Made by a program: the position numbers and the translations under genes. This document shows positions 32,157-39,972 of a stretch of DNA of 64,000 nucleotides, in pieces. How positions within the stretch are numbered: position 1 is the stretch's first letter; every line of letters begins with the position of its first letter. The notes beneath the pieces were generated by a model. That model had not been told where the DNA came from and ran no database searches. It saw only the letters and a list, made by a program, of their open reading frames with translations. Where the stretch lies: NCBI RefSeq assembly GCF_001427795.1, contig NZ_LMHJ01000003.1, positions 1,037,106-1,101,105 on the forward strand, in the 5' to 3' direction. Source of the stretch: Nocardioides sp. Root682. Its GTDB lineage: Bacteria > Actinomycetota > Actinomycetes > Propionibacteriales > Nocardioidaceae.

Positions 32157-34303
32157 TGTAGTGCGCGCACCCGAAGCAGGCAGGTCTGCTGCGGCTTCAT
32201 CGCGGGCACCTGGACGCCCACGCTGCCCAGCACCCGGCCCGGGAGCCGAACCCCTTTGCCCTGGAGCCAGCTGGGCACCGACCACGGCGGGTCACCGGCC
32301 CCAACGGGTGCGAGCAACCGGACGTCGTACGACGTCGCGGGGTCCAGGCCGGGCAGCCGGACCCTGCCGCGGGGCGAGGTCGCCGGCTTCCCGAGCGACG
32401 TCATCGCGAACACCGCGTCGCGCTGGTCCCGCGCGACGACGCCGTGCACCCACAGGGTCGGGTCCGGGTGGTCGGCCACGACGACCCGGCCCGTGTGCAG
32501 CAGCGGGCGCAGGCTCTTGTGCAGGTCGACCCAGCCGCGGATCTCCGGGAGCTGCTCGGGCGGCAGCTTCGCGAGGTCCCACTCGATGCCGAAGTGGCCC
32601 CACAGTGCGGTGGCCGCGCGGAAGTCGAGCGGTTGGGTGCGGCCCGTCGAGTGCGCGGTCTCCGGGCCGAGGTGGGTGCCGACGAGCTCGGGCGGGACGA
32701 GCAGCTGCGTCCAGCGCTGCACCTCCTGCCGGTCGAGGGCGTCGATGCAGTCGCTGGCCCAGACCCGGTCGGTGCGGGCGAGGATGCCGAGGTCGATCCG
32801 GGCGCCGCCGCTGGCGCACGACTCGATCTCCAGGCCCGGGTGGCGGGACTTGAGGTCGTCGATCAGCCGGTAGACGGCGACGGTGTGGGCCCGGACGCCG
32901 GGCGTGTGGGTGGGGCCGTGGCCGGCCTCGGTGACGGGGCGGTTGTGGTCCCACTTGAGGTAGCCGACGGGGTGCTGGTCCAGCAGCTGGTGCAGGGACG
33001 TGGCGACGTACCCGTGGGCCTCGGGGTTCGCGAGGTCGAGGACGTACTGGAACCGCGACGGCAGCCCGAGTCCCTCCGGACCGTCGCCCGGTCCGGGCCG
33101 GAGGATCCAGTCCGGATGCGCCCGGGCGAGGTCGGAGTCGGGGTTGACCATCTCGGGCTCCACCCAGATGCCGAACTCCATCCCGGCGGCGGTGACCCGC
33201 TCGACCAGCGGCGTCAGTCCGTCGGGCCACCACGCGCGGTCGACCTCCCAGTCGCCGAGGGCGGCGCGGGCGTTGTTGCGGCCGCGGAACCAGCCGTCGT
33301 CGACCACGAACCGCTCGACTCCCACCGCGGCGGCGGCGTCGACGAGCGGCAGCAGGCGCTCGGGAGTGGCCTTGAAGTAGACGGCCTGCCAGGTGTTGAG
33401 CAGCACCTTGCGGGGCGTCCGCGGGTGCGTGGCGCGGCCCCTGATCTCGTCGTGGAGTCGTCCGGCGAGCTCGTTGAGGCCGTGGCCGTGGCTCGCCCAC
33501 ACCTCGGGCGCCGCGTAGGTCTCACCCGGTGCGAGCGTCACTTCACGGGGGAGCAGGAGCTCGCCCGAGGCGAGCACCGCCTCGCCGTGGTACAGCCGTT
33601 CGGCGGCCTGGACCTGGTTGCCCGACCACGCCAGGTGCACGCCCCACACCTCGCCGGACTCCCAGCCGAACCCGCTCTCGCCAGCCACCAGGACCAGCGG
33701 TGCGTCGTGCCCCGGCCGGCCCTTCCGGTCCTCGCGCACGTGCGCGCCCACGCTGAGCGGGAGCCGCTGCGGTACGCGCTCGTGGCCCTGGCTGCCCGCG
33801 AGGCTGAGGACCTCGGTGGCGTGACCCGGCACCGGCAGCGAGATCCCCAGGTGGTCAAGGTCGTACGACGTCCGGCCGGTGTTGGTCAGCTCGGCTCCGA
33901 GGCGCGCGACACCGTGAGGGGAGAGCGTGACGGTCAGGTCCAGGGAGATCTCCGCGGCCTCGTCGACGGCATGGAACCGCACGCCGTGCTCGATGATCTC
34001 GTGGCTGGTGACGGCCAGACGGGTGACGTAGCCGGCGCCTCCGCGGCTGCCGATCAGGCCGGGCCGGCCCAGCCAGCCCTCCGACTCCACCGGCACCAGT
34101 GACGGGATCCCCGGGACGCTGAAGGCGCTGTTGCCGCGGCGTGGCCGCGCGGCCTCCGCCAGGTCGGCGAGCTGGCGCGAACCGAGGCGCCCCAGGTCAT
34201 CTCCCCAGTGCAGGACTCGGGGGAGGCCGTTGGCCCAGCTGGCGTCGTACTCGAGGAGGAGGCTGACGCCTCCGTCGCGAAGGTGGACCCGCGTGGCCGT
34301 CAT
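32153..34303 (-). CDS. GH36 alpha-galactosidase
   Basis: Cytosolic alpha-galactosidase of 716 residues: N-terminal beta-sandwich (about 1-290), catalytic barrel (about 300-620) and small C-terminal beta-domain. The nucleophile lies in YLKWDHNRP (KWDxNR motif), and the acid/base Asp lies in the segment starting SCASGGARIDLGIL and ending WASDCIDALDRQ. VDDGWF and WVEPEMVNPDSD are further GH36 hallmarks. It hydrolyses alpha-1,6-galactosides such as melibiose or raffinose. ATG 34303 is preferred to a GTG at 34312 because TAGGGT lies 7 nt upstream; there is no signal peptide. It is the first gene of a two-gene unit with glgB. No dedicated sugar importer is adjacent. Confidence 0.92.
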   Translation of the reverse strand: MTATRVHLRDGGVSLLLEYDASWANGLPRVLHWGDDLGRLGSRQLADLAEAARPRRGNSAFSVPGIPSLVPVESEGWLGRPGLIGSRGGAGYVTRLAVTSHEIIEHGVRFHAVDEAAEISLDLTVTLSPHGVARLGAELTNTGRTSYDLDHLGISLPVPGHATEVLSLAGSQGHERVPQRLPLSVGAHVREDRKGRPGHDAPLVLVAGESGFGWESGEVWGVHLAWSGNQVQAAERLYHGEAVLASGELLLPREVTLAPGETYAAPEVWASHGHGLNELAGRLHDEIRGRATHPRTPRKVLLNTWQAVYFKATPERLLPLVDAAAAVGVERFVVDDGWFRGRNNARAALGDWEVDRAWWPDGLTPLVERVTAAGMEFGIWVEPEMVNPDSDLARAHPDWILRPGPGDGPEGLGLPSRFQYVLDLANPEAHGYVATSLHQLLDQHPVGYLKWDHNRPVTEAGHGPTHTPGVRAHTVAVYRLIDDLKSRHPGLEIESCASGGARIDLGILARTDRVWASDCIDALDRQEVQRWTQLLVPPELVGTHLGPETAHSTGRTQPLDFRAATALWGHFGIEWDLAKLPPEQLPEIRGWVDLHKSLRPLLHTGRVVVADHPDPTLWVHGVVARDQRDAVFAMTSLGKPATSPRGRVRLPGLDPATSYDVRLLAPVGAGDPPWSVPSWLQGKGVRLPGRVLGSVGVQVPAMKPQQTCLLRVRALQ

Positions 34304-34310
34304 GGCGATC

Positions 34311-34316
34311 ACCCTA
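34311..34316 (-). promoter_or_regulatory. -10 element TAGGGT, leaderless start of alpha-galactosidase-glgB unit
   Basis: TAGGGT on the minus strand lies 7 nt upstream of the ATG at 34303, with no other candidate signal nearby. Confidence 0.55.
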
Positions 34317-34374
34317 GTGATCCGGGGTCGTCGGCGACTGACGCTCGCGATGGCGGGAATGATGTGATGCGGGG

Positions 34375-35637
34375 GTGACCGCGACCCGAGAAGCCACGTC
34401 CGCCCGGCTGCTGGTCGTCGTACCGATCGTGCTGGCCTGCCTGTCGATGATCGGGCCGTTCAGCATCGACACGCCGTTCCCGGCGTTCCCGGAGATGCGC
34501 GACGACTTCGGTGTCGGCGCAGGTGCGCTCCAGCTCGTCGTGACGGTCTACCTCGGCTCCTTCGCGGCGATGAGTGTCCTCCACGGCCCGATCTCCGATG
34601 CCGTGGGTCGCCGGCCCGTCATGCTCGCCTCCCTCGTCGTGTACGTCGCCGCGTCGATCGGCTGCGCCTTCGCGCCGAGCCTCGCCTGGCTCCTCGTGTG
34701 CCGCGCCTTCCAGGGCCTGAGCGCCGGTGGCGCCACGATCGTGAGCCGCACGGTGATCCGCGACCTCTTCGAGGGCGCCACGGCGCAGCGGCTGATGAGC
34801 CGGGTCGCGGTGATCTTCGGCATCGCACCTGCGATCGGTCCGATCATCGGTGGGCTGGTCCTGCAGCTCGGTGAGTGGCCGCTGGTGTTCGTGTTCCAGG
34901 CCGCCCTCGGGGTCGCCCTGATCCTCGCCGTCCTGGTGCTGCTGCCCGAGACCCTGGCGCCCGAACGCCGGGTCGCGTTGCGCGTCGGCGCGGTGCTCGG
35001 AGGCCTCACGGCCGTCGTGAAGGAGCCGGCGTTCCACCGGCTCGCCTGGGCGACGTCGCTGATCTTCGGGGCGCAGTTCCTCTACATCGGCGGCGCGGCG
35101 ATCTTCGTCGTCGACGTGCTCGGCGAGGGCGAGCTCGACTTCTGGAAGCTGTTCGTCCCGATGATCGGCGCGATGATGCTCGGCTCCTGGCTCTGCGGCC
35201 GCGCCGCCGGCCGGATGACCGCCCGGCGCCTGATCTCGATCGGCTGCACGATCTCGTTCGTCGGGGGTGTCGTCGGTGTCCTCATCGCGGCCTCGCCCGT
35301 CGCCGCCGACCTGCCGTGGGCCGTCATCGGCCTCAGCCTCATCGCCCTCGGCAACGGCCTGACCTACCCGACGATGCAGCTGATGCTGCTCGATCTGTTC
35401 CCGCACCGGCTGGGTGCCGCGGTGTCCATGTCGTCGTTCTTCGCCCTGGTCCTCAACGCCGTCACGGCCGTTGCCGTCACCCCCTTCGTCGGCACGTCCG
35501 CCCTCGGCTTCGCCACCGCCGCCCTCGTCGGGGTCGGCGGCGGGCAGCTGCTGTGGGCCTGGCACTGCGCGCTCGAGGACCGGGACTGCGCCGTGCAGGG
35601 GAGTGCTGTCGATCGGGAGCCGATCGAGCTGCTGTGA
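34375..35637 (+). CDS. MFS transporter, Bcr/CflA-type drug exporter
   Basis: Major facilitator protein of 420 residues with 12 predicted helices. The Bcr/CflA signature is visible: the first helix ends with FSIDTPFPAFPEM (compare IDMYLPA/LP in Bcr), followed by the motif-A loop GPISDAVGRRPVM (near 69-81) and motif C GIAPAIGPIIGG (near 147-158). It probably exports a drug or metabolite by proton antiport. The start is GTG 34375 after a G-rich stretch. It is divergent from the alpha-galactosidase gene, and the small lipoprotein gene follows 7 nt later, so the two are likely co-transcribed. Confidence in the family is high, in the substrate none. Confidence 0.88.
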   Translation: MTATREATSARLLVVVPIVLACLSMIGPFSIDTPFPAFPEMRDDFGVGAGALQLVVTVYLGSFAAMSVLHGPISDAVGRRPVMLASLVVYVAASIGCAFAPSLAWLLVCRAFQGLSAGGATIVSRTVIRDLFEGATAQRLMSRVAVIFGIAPAIGPIIGGLVLQLGEWPLVFVFQAALGVALILAVLVLLPETLAPERRVALRVGAVLGGLTAVVKEPAFHRLAWATSLIFGAQFLYIGGAAIFVVDVLGEGELDFWKLFVPMIGAMMLGSWLCGRAAGRMTARRLISIGCTISFVGGVVGVLIAASPVAADLPWAVIGLSLIALGNGLTYPTMQLMLLDLFPHRLGAAVSMSSFFALVLNAVTAVAVTPFVGTSALGFATAALVGVGGGQLLWAWHCALEDRDCAVQGSAVDREPIELL

Positions 35638-35644
35638 TGGCACC

Positions 35645-36187
35645 ATGACGCCCGTGCTCCGCGTCATCGTCCTTCCCGTCCTGCTGGTGTCCGTGCTCGG
35701 TGGCCTCGCCGGCTGCGGGGAGAACGACGACGTGCGCGCCTCGGACGTCGCGACGCCCAGCGAGTCGGCCGAGGACTTCGCCCGGCGCGCCTTCGCCGAG
35801 ATCGACGTCGCCGCGACCTGTCCGGAGCTCGAGAAGGCCTGGGACACGTACCTCGACCCGACGACCCGCGCCGTCGTACGCCGCTTGGTGCCGTGCGACC
35901 GCAAGGCTCTGGCGGCGACGTACCCGCTGGAATCGGTGCGCCGCTACGACGACTACAGGTACATGGACACCCCTCGGCCGGACGCTGTCGCGGATGCCGA
36001 CGAGATCCTCGAGGCTGAGCTCGACGCACCGGAACCCGAGTACGCCGACTCCTTCACCTACGAGGTGTTCCTCCGTGCTGGCTGGCTCGTCCTCACGACC
36101 GGTGCCGAGCACACGTTGTTCAACACGACGTTCGATGCCCTGGACGGGTGCCTGGACACCAAGGACGGATGTCGCTTCTCCGGGTGA
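35645..36187 (+). CDS. Putative lipoprotein, unknown function
   Basis: Protein of 180 residues with a clear lipoprotein signal: MTPVLRVIVLPVLLVSVLGG followed by the lipobox LAGC (Cys at about residue 24). The mature part is acidic, with two further pairs of cysteines (AATCPELE, LVPCDRK, and DGCLDTKDGC near the C-terminus), which may form disulfides outside the cell. I do not recognise a family. The ATG lies 7 nt after the MFS exporter stop. The stop is directly adjacent to the stop of the convergent flavin-split-barrel gene, without a gap. Confidence 0.75.
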   Translation: MTPVLRVIVLPVLLVSVLGGLAGCGENDDVRASDVATPSESAEDFARRAFAEIDVAATCPELEKAWDTYLDPTTRAVVRRLVPCDRKALAATYPLESVRRYDDYRYMDTPRPDAVADADEILEAELDAPEPEYADSFTYEVFLRAGWLVLTTGAEHTLFNTTFDALDGCLDTKDGCRFSG

Positions 36188-36703
36188 CTACTCGGCGCGC
36201 CACGTTTGGCGCGGCGCGAACCCGCTCCGTCGCAACCAGTGTTCGGTGTACAGGATCCGGTGCGGCGTGATGATCGTCAGCGGGTCCGACGGCGGTACGT
36301 CGACGGGGCGGCCGCGCTCGGCGTGGTCGGACTGCCAGCGCACGGCCTCCCAGTAGCGGTCCGCCTCAGGCGCGGAACGCTCGATGGTGCGCGCCGTACC
36401 GAAGAGCTGGACGCCACGGCTGCTGGCCTGCCCGACGAGGGGCGCGAAGATCCCGGCCGACACCCGCTCGTCGCGTTCGATGTTGCGCGACTTCACCGAG
36501 GTGTTCCAGCTCGTGTAGAAGATCTCGAACTCGAGGCTGAAGTACCGCACCGGTGTGGCCGCGGGGGAGCCGTCCTTGTTGATCGTGGCGACCACGGCCA
36601 TGTTCTGCGACGAGAGCAGGTTGAGGATCCGCTCCTCGAGTTCGTCGCGCGGCAGGGCCTGGGTGGGCGGCGGTCCGGTGAGCCAGGGGTTCGTGAGCGG
36701 CAT
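36188..36703 (-). CDS. Pyridoxamine 5'-phosphate oxidase-like split-barrel flavoprotein
   Basis: Protein of 171 residues of the PNPOx-like split beta-barrel fold, binding FMN or F420. Typical blocks are MAVVATINKDGSPAATPVRYF (in pieces near 34-54), FYTSWNTSVKSRNIERDERVSAGIF (near 60-85) and a C-terminal WRAE end. Many actinobacterial members are F420-dependent reductases or nitroreductase-like; this one cannot be assigned further. ATG 36703 is chosen because AGAGGA lies about 9 nt upstream; longer in-frame starts run into a non-conserved Arg-rich segment. It is monocistronic, 159 nt downstream of mak with a hairpin between. Confidence 0.8.
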   Translation of the reverse strand: MPLTNPWLTGPPPTQALPRDELEERILNLLSSQNMAVVATINKDGSPAATPVRYFSLEFEIFYTSWNTSVKSRNIERDERVSAGIFAPLVGQASSRGVQLFGTARTIERSAPEADRYWEAVRWQSDHAERGRPVDVPPSDPLTIITPHRILYTEHWLRRSGFAPRQTWRAE

Positions 36704-36801
36704 GGGTGATCCTCTCAGGGGGCTCCGAATCGAGTGGCGGGTGCACATCCGCCCCTGCGACGATCCACGCGGTGTTCTGCCCTGCGACGCAGCGCGCTGA
36801 T

Positions 36802-36850
36802 TGGGCGGAACTGGCGCCCAGCGCAGCGCTGCGGCTGCCACTTCCGCCCA
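36802..36850. terminator. Hairpin downstream of mak (TreS-GlgE operon)
   Basis: TGGGCGGAA (36802-36810) and TTCCGCCCA (36842-36850) are perfect complements, and the loop contains the further palindrome GCAGCGCTGC. The structure starts 13 nt after the mak stop on the minus strand and probably ends the glgE-treS-mak transcript. There is no U-tract. Confidence 0.5.
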
Positions 36851-36862
36851 TCCGGTGTGCGA

Positions 36863-38224
36863 TCAGCCGGTGGTGAGGCGCTCGACCCCTGCCAGCGGGA
36901 TCGACAGCCACGCCGGGCGGTTCCGCGCTTCGTACACGCACTCGTAGATCGCCTTGTCGACGACGTACGCCGTCAGCACGGCGCGGTCGGAGTCGCTCAG
37001 CCCACCCTCACCGCAGTACGACGCCAGGAAGGCCTTGCGGTTGCGGCGGGCCCACTCGTCGGCGCGGACGGCGCGCTGGTGTGCGGCGTCGGGGTCCTCC
37101 TCGGGCAGGGAGGCGGCCACCGCATGGGGGGCGTAGTCGAACGAGCGGGTCATGCCGGCGACGTCGCGCCAGGGGGAGTCGGGAAGCAGGCGCTCGGCGA
37201 GCGTCTTGGCCGGCTCGCCCTCGAAGTCGACGAGCTTCCAACCCGCGACCGTGCGCAGGGTCTGGCCGAGGTGGAGGTCGCCGTGCACGCGCTGGACGGC
37301 GAGGTCGCCCTGTCCGGCGAGCGCGGAGAACACGGCGCGGGCACCGTCGGCGTACGCCTGCAGCGCCGGGACGACCTCGATCGCGTCCTCCAGGCGGCGG
37401 GTCATCGTTCGTGCCACGTCTGCCGCGGCGACGACCGCGGTGGGGAAGGAGGCGCGCAGCTGCCCGTGCACCTCGGCCAGCGCTTCGCCGAGCCGGGTGG
37501 CCTCGCTGGCGAAGTCGCCACCGACCTCCTCGGCGTGCAGGTCGGCCTCGGCGAACAGGTCGCGCACGCTGGCCAGTGCCTGCTCCCAGCCGTCGCTCGC
37601 CGTCCGCAGGAACTGCTGCAGCATCGCGAGGTGGAGGCCGTCGGCCTCGATCCAGCCGTAGAGCGCGGCGACGTGCGTGGAGCCCGCCTCGGTGAGGACC
37701 TGGTGCGTCGTGATGTCGGGGTTCTCTCCCGGAGTGACCTTGCGGAAGATCTTCAGCACCGAGTCGTCTCCGTAGAGCACCGACGAGTTGGACTGCTCGC
37801 CGCTGAAGAGCGCCGGGACCGCGTCCAGGTCGAGGTCGTGGCCCTCGAGCCGGACGAACTCGAGGCCGGTGGTCTCGAGATGGCCGGCCTCCTCGACCTG
37901 CGCGACGGCGAAGGCACGCAGGTAGCCCGCCATCGCATCGCGGTCCTGCACGGCGTCGTAGGCGAAGGGCCCGGACTCCGAACCCTCCGGCCAGCGCCCC
38001 ACGAGCGCGTGCTCGAGACGGTCCTGCGGGGCGTCGTACAGGGAGAGCGGCAGCTGGTAGAGCTCCCGGTCGCCCTCGGAGTAGGTGACCTCGACCAGTA
38101 CGACGACCACCTCGGGATCACTCCCGCCGGACCTGATCGCCCCGACCTGCCGCACACCGGTCACCGTGAACGTGCGCCCCTTGCCGCCGAACCAGCGGCT
38201 GTGCGCAAGGAATTGCTCGATCAC
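36863..38224 (-). CDS. mak: Maltokinase
   Basis: Kinase of 453 residues converting maltose and ATP to maltose 1-phosphate, the donor for GlgE. It has an N-terminal cap with HSRWFGGKGRTF (about 7-18), a conserved mycobacterial Mak feature, and an aminoglycoside-phosphotransferase-like core with the catalytic VHGDLHLGQTL (near 320-330) and metal-binding DFEGEP (near 340-345). The GTG at 38224 overlaps the treS stop (GTGA) and is preferred because the Mak start VIEQFLAHSRW follows at once. It is the last gene of glgE-treS-mak. In many actinobacteria mak is fused to treS; here they are separate but translationally coupled. Confidence 0.92.
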   Translation of the reverse strand: MIEQFLAHSRWFGGKGRTFTVTGVRQVGAIRSGGSDPEVVVVLVEVTYSEGDRELYQLPLSLYDAPQDRLEHALVGRWPEGSESGPFAYDAVQDRDAMAGYLRAFAVAQVEEAGHLETTGLEFVRLEGHDLDLDAVPALFSGEQSNSSVLYGDDSVLKIFRKVTPGENPDITTHQVLTEAGSTHVAALYGWIEADGLHLAMLQQFLRTASDGWEQALASVRDLFAEADLHAEEVGGDFASEATRLGEALAEVHGQLRASFPTAVVAAADVARTMTRRLEDAIEVVPALQAYADGARAVFSALAGQGDLAVQRVHGDLHLGQTLRTVAGWKLVDFEGEPAKTLAERLLPDSPWRDVAGMTRSFDYAPHAVAASLPEEDPDAAHQRAVRADEWARRNRKAFLASYCGEGGLSDSDRAVLTAYVVDKAIYECVYEARNRPAWLSIPLAGVERLTTG

Positions 38225-39972
38225 AGCACCGGCCTCCCCGAGGTGTCGGGATTCGTGAGTCGGAACCAGTAGAAGCCGTGTCCGCTCAGGGTCAGCAGGT
38301 AGGGCAGCTCGCCGATCCGAGGGAACGGGACGCCGCCGAGGAGCTCGACGGGCACCCGCCCTTCGTAGCGGCGCAGGTCCAGCTCGACGGGCTGCGGGAA
38401 GCGGGACAGGTTGTTGACGCACAGGATGACGTCGTCGTCCTCCGCCTGATCCGGACCCGCGGGGTGGGACCCGTGCTCGCGGACGTACGACAGCACGGTG
38501 GGGTTCGAGCCGCCCAGGTCGGTGAAGGTCCCGAGCCCGAACGCGTCGTGGCCGCGGCGAATGTGGATCATGCGCCGGGTCCAGTGCAGCAGCGAGGACG
38601 GGTTCTCCAGCTGGGCCTCGACGTTGACGCTCTGGTAGCCGTAGACGGGGTCCTGGATCGCGGGAAGGTGGAGCTTGCCGGGGGTCGCTGCGGAGAAGCC
38701 GGCGTTGCGGTCGGGCGTCCACTGCATCGGCGTACGCACGCCGTCGCGGTCACCGAGCCAGATGTTGTCGCCCATCCCGATCTCGTCGCCGTAGTACAGG
38801 ACGGGGGATCCGGGCAGGGACAGCAGCAGCGCGGTGAACAGCTCGATCTGGTTGGTGTCGTTGTCGAGCAGGGGCGCGAGCCTGCGGCGGATGCCGATGT
38901 TGGCCTTCATGCGTGGGTCCTTGGCGTACTCGCCCCACATGTAGTCACGGTCCTCGTCGGTCACCATCTCGAGCGTCAGCTCGTCGTGGTTGCGCAGGAA
39001 GATGCCCCACTGGCAGCCGGACGGGATCGCCGGCGTCTGCTCCATGATCTCCGAGATCGGGAAGCGCGACTCGCGGCGTACGGCCATGAAGATGCGCGGC
39101 ATCACCGGGAAGTGGAAGGCCATGTGGCACTCGGTCCCGATGACCTCGCCGTTGTCGAGCAGCTCGGGTCCGAAGTACTCCACGACGTCCGTCGGCCACT
39201 GGTTCGCCTCGCACAGCAGCACCCGGCCGGGATAGTTCTCGTCGACGAACCGGCGCACCTTGCGCAGGAACTCGTGGGTCTCGGGCAGGTTCTCGCCGTT
39301 GGTGCCCGGCCGCTCGTAGAGGTACGGCACGGCGTCGAGCCGGAAGCCGTCGAGACCCATGTCGAGCCAGAACGACATGGCCTCGATCATCGCGTCGTGC
39401 ACAGCCGGGTTGTCGAAGTTCAGGTCCGGCTGGTGGTGGAAGAACCGGTGCCAGAAGTACTGACCGCGGACCTGGTCCCACGTCCAGTTCGACGGCTCGG
39501 TGTCGACGAAGATGACCCGCGCGTCCTGGTAGAGCTCGTCGGTGTCGGACCACACGTAGAAGTCGCCGTACGGACCTTCGGGGTCGGACCGGGACGCCTG
39601 GAACCACGGGTGCTGGTCACTGGTGTGGTTCATGACGAAGTCGATGATCACGCGGATGCCGCGTTCGTGTGCCGCGTCGAGGAACGCGTGGAAGTCCTCG
39701 GCCGTCCCGATCTCGGGGAGCACGCCGGTGTAGTCCGCGACGTCGTACCCGCCGTCGCGCAGCGGGGAGGGGAAGAACGGCGGCACCCACAGGCAGTCGA
39801 CGCCGAGCCACTGGAGGTAGTCGAGCTTCTCCGTCAGTCCCCGGAAGTCGCCCGTGCCGTCACCGTTCGAGTCACGGAACGAGCGCACCAGCACTTCGTA
39901 GAAGACAGCGGTGCGGAACCACTCGGGCTCGTCGTTCAGCACAGTGGTCGAGCCTGTCGAGACCCCGCTCAT
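38221..39972 (-). CDS. treS: Trehalose synthase (maltose-trehalose isomerase)
   Basis: GH13 enzyme of 583 residues that interconverts trehalose and maltose and feeds maltokinase. It begins WFRTAVFYEVLVRSFRDSNGDG (in pieces), and carries the GH13 catalytic residues in GFRLDAVPYLYERPGTNGE (nucleophile Asp), LLCEANQWP (acid/base Glu) and LRNHDELTLEM (Asp), together with the TreS-specific QWTPDRNAGFS segment. The ATG at 39972 has AAAGGA 6 nt upstream and overlaps the glgE stop by 4 nt. It lies between glgE and mak, the complete trehalose-to-maltose-1-phosphate-to-glucan route apart from glgB. Confidence 0.95.
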   Translation of the reverse strand: MSGVSTGSTTVLNDEPEWFRTAVFYEVLVRSFRDSNGDGTGDFRGLTEKLDYLQWLGVDCLWVPPFFPSPLRDGGYDVADYTGVLPEIGTAEDFHAFLDAAHERGIRVIIDFVMNHTSDQHPWFQASRSDPEGPYGDFYVWSDTDELYQDARVIFVDTEPSNWTWDQVRGQYFWHRFFHHQPDLNFDNPAVHDAMIEAMSFWLDMGLDGFRLDAVPYLYERPGTNGENLPETHEFLRKVRRFVDENYPGRVLLCEANQWPTDVVEYFGPELLDNGEVIGTECHMAFHFPVMPRIFMAVRRESRFPISEIMEQTPAIPSGCQWGIFLRNHDELTLEMVTDEDRDYMWGEYAKDPRMKANIGIRRRLAPLLDNDTNQIELFTALLLSLPGSPVLYYGDEIGMGDNIWLGDRDGVRTPMQWTPDRNAGFSAATPGKLHLPAIQDPVYGYQSVNVEAQLENPSSLLHWTRRMIHIRRGHDAFGLGTFTDLGGSNPTVLSYVREHGSHPAGPDQAEDDDVILCVNNLSRFPQPVELDLRRYEGRVPVELLGGVPFPRIGELPYLLTLSGHGFYWFRLTNPDTSGRPVL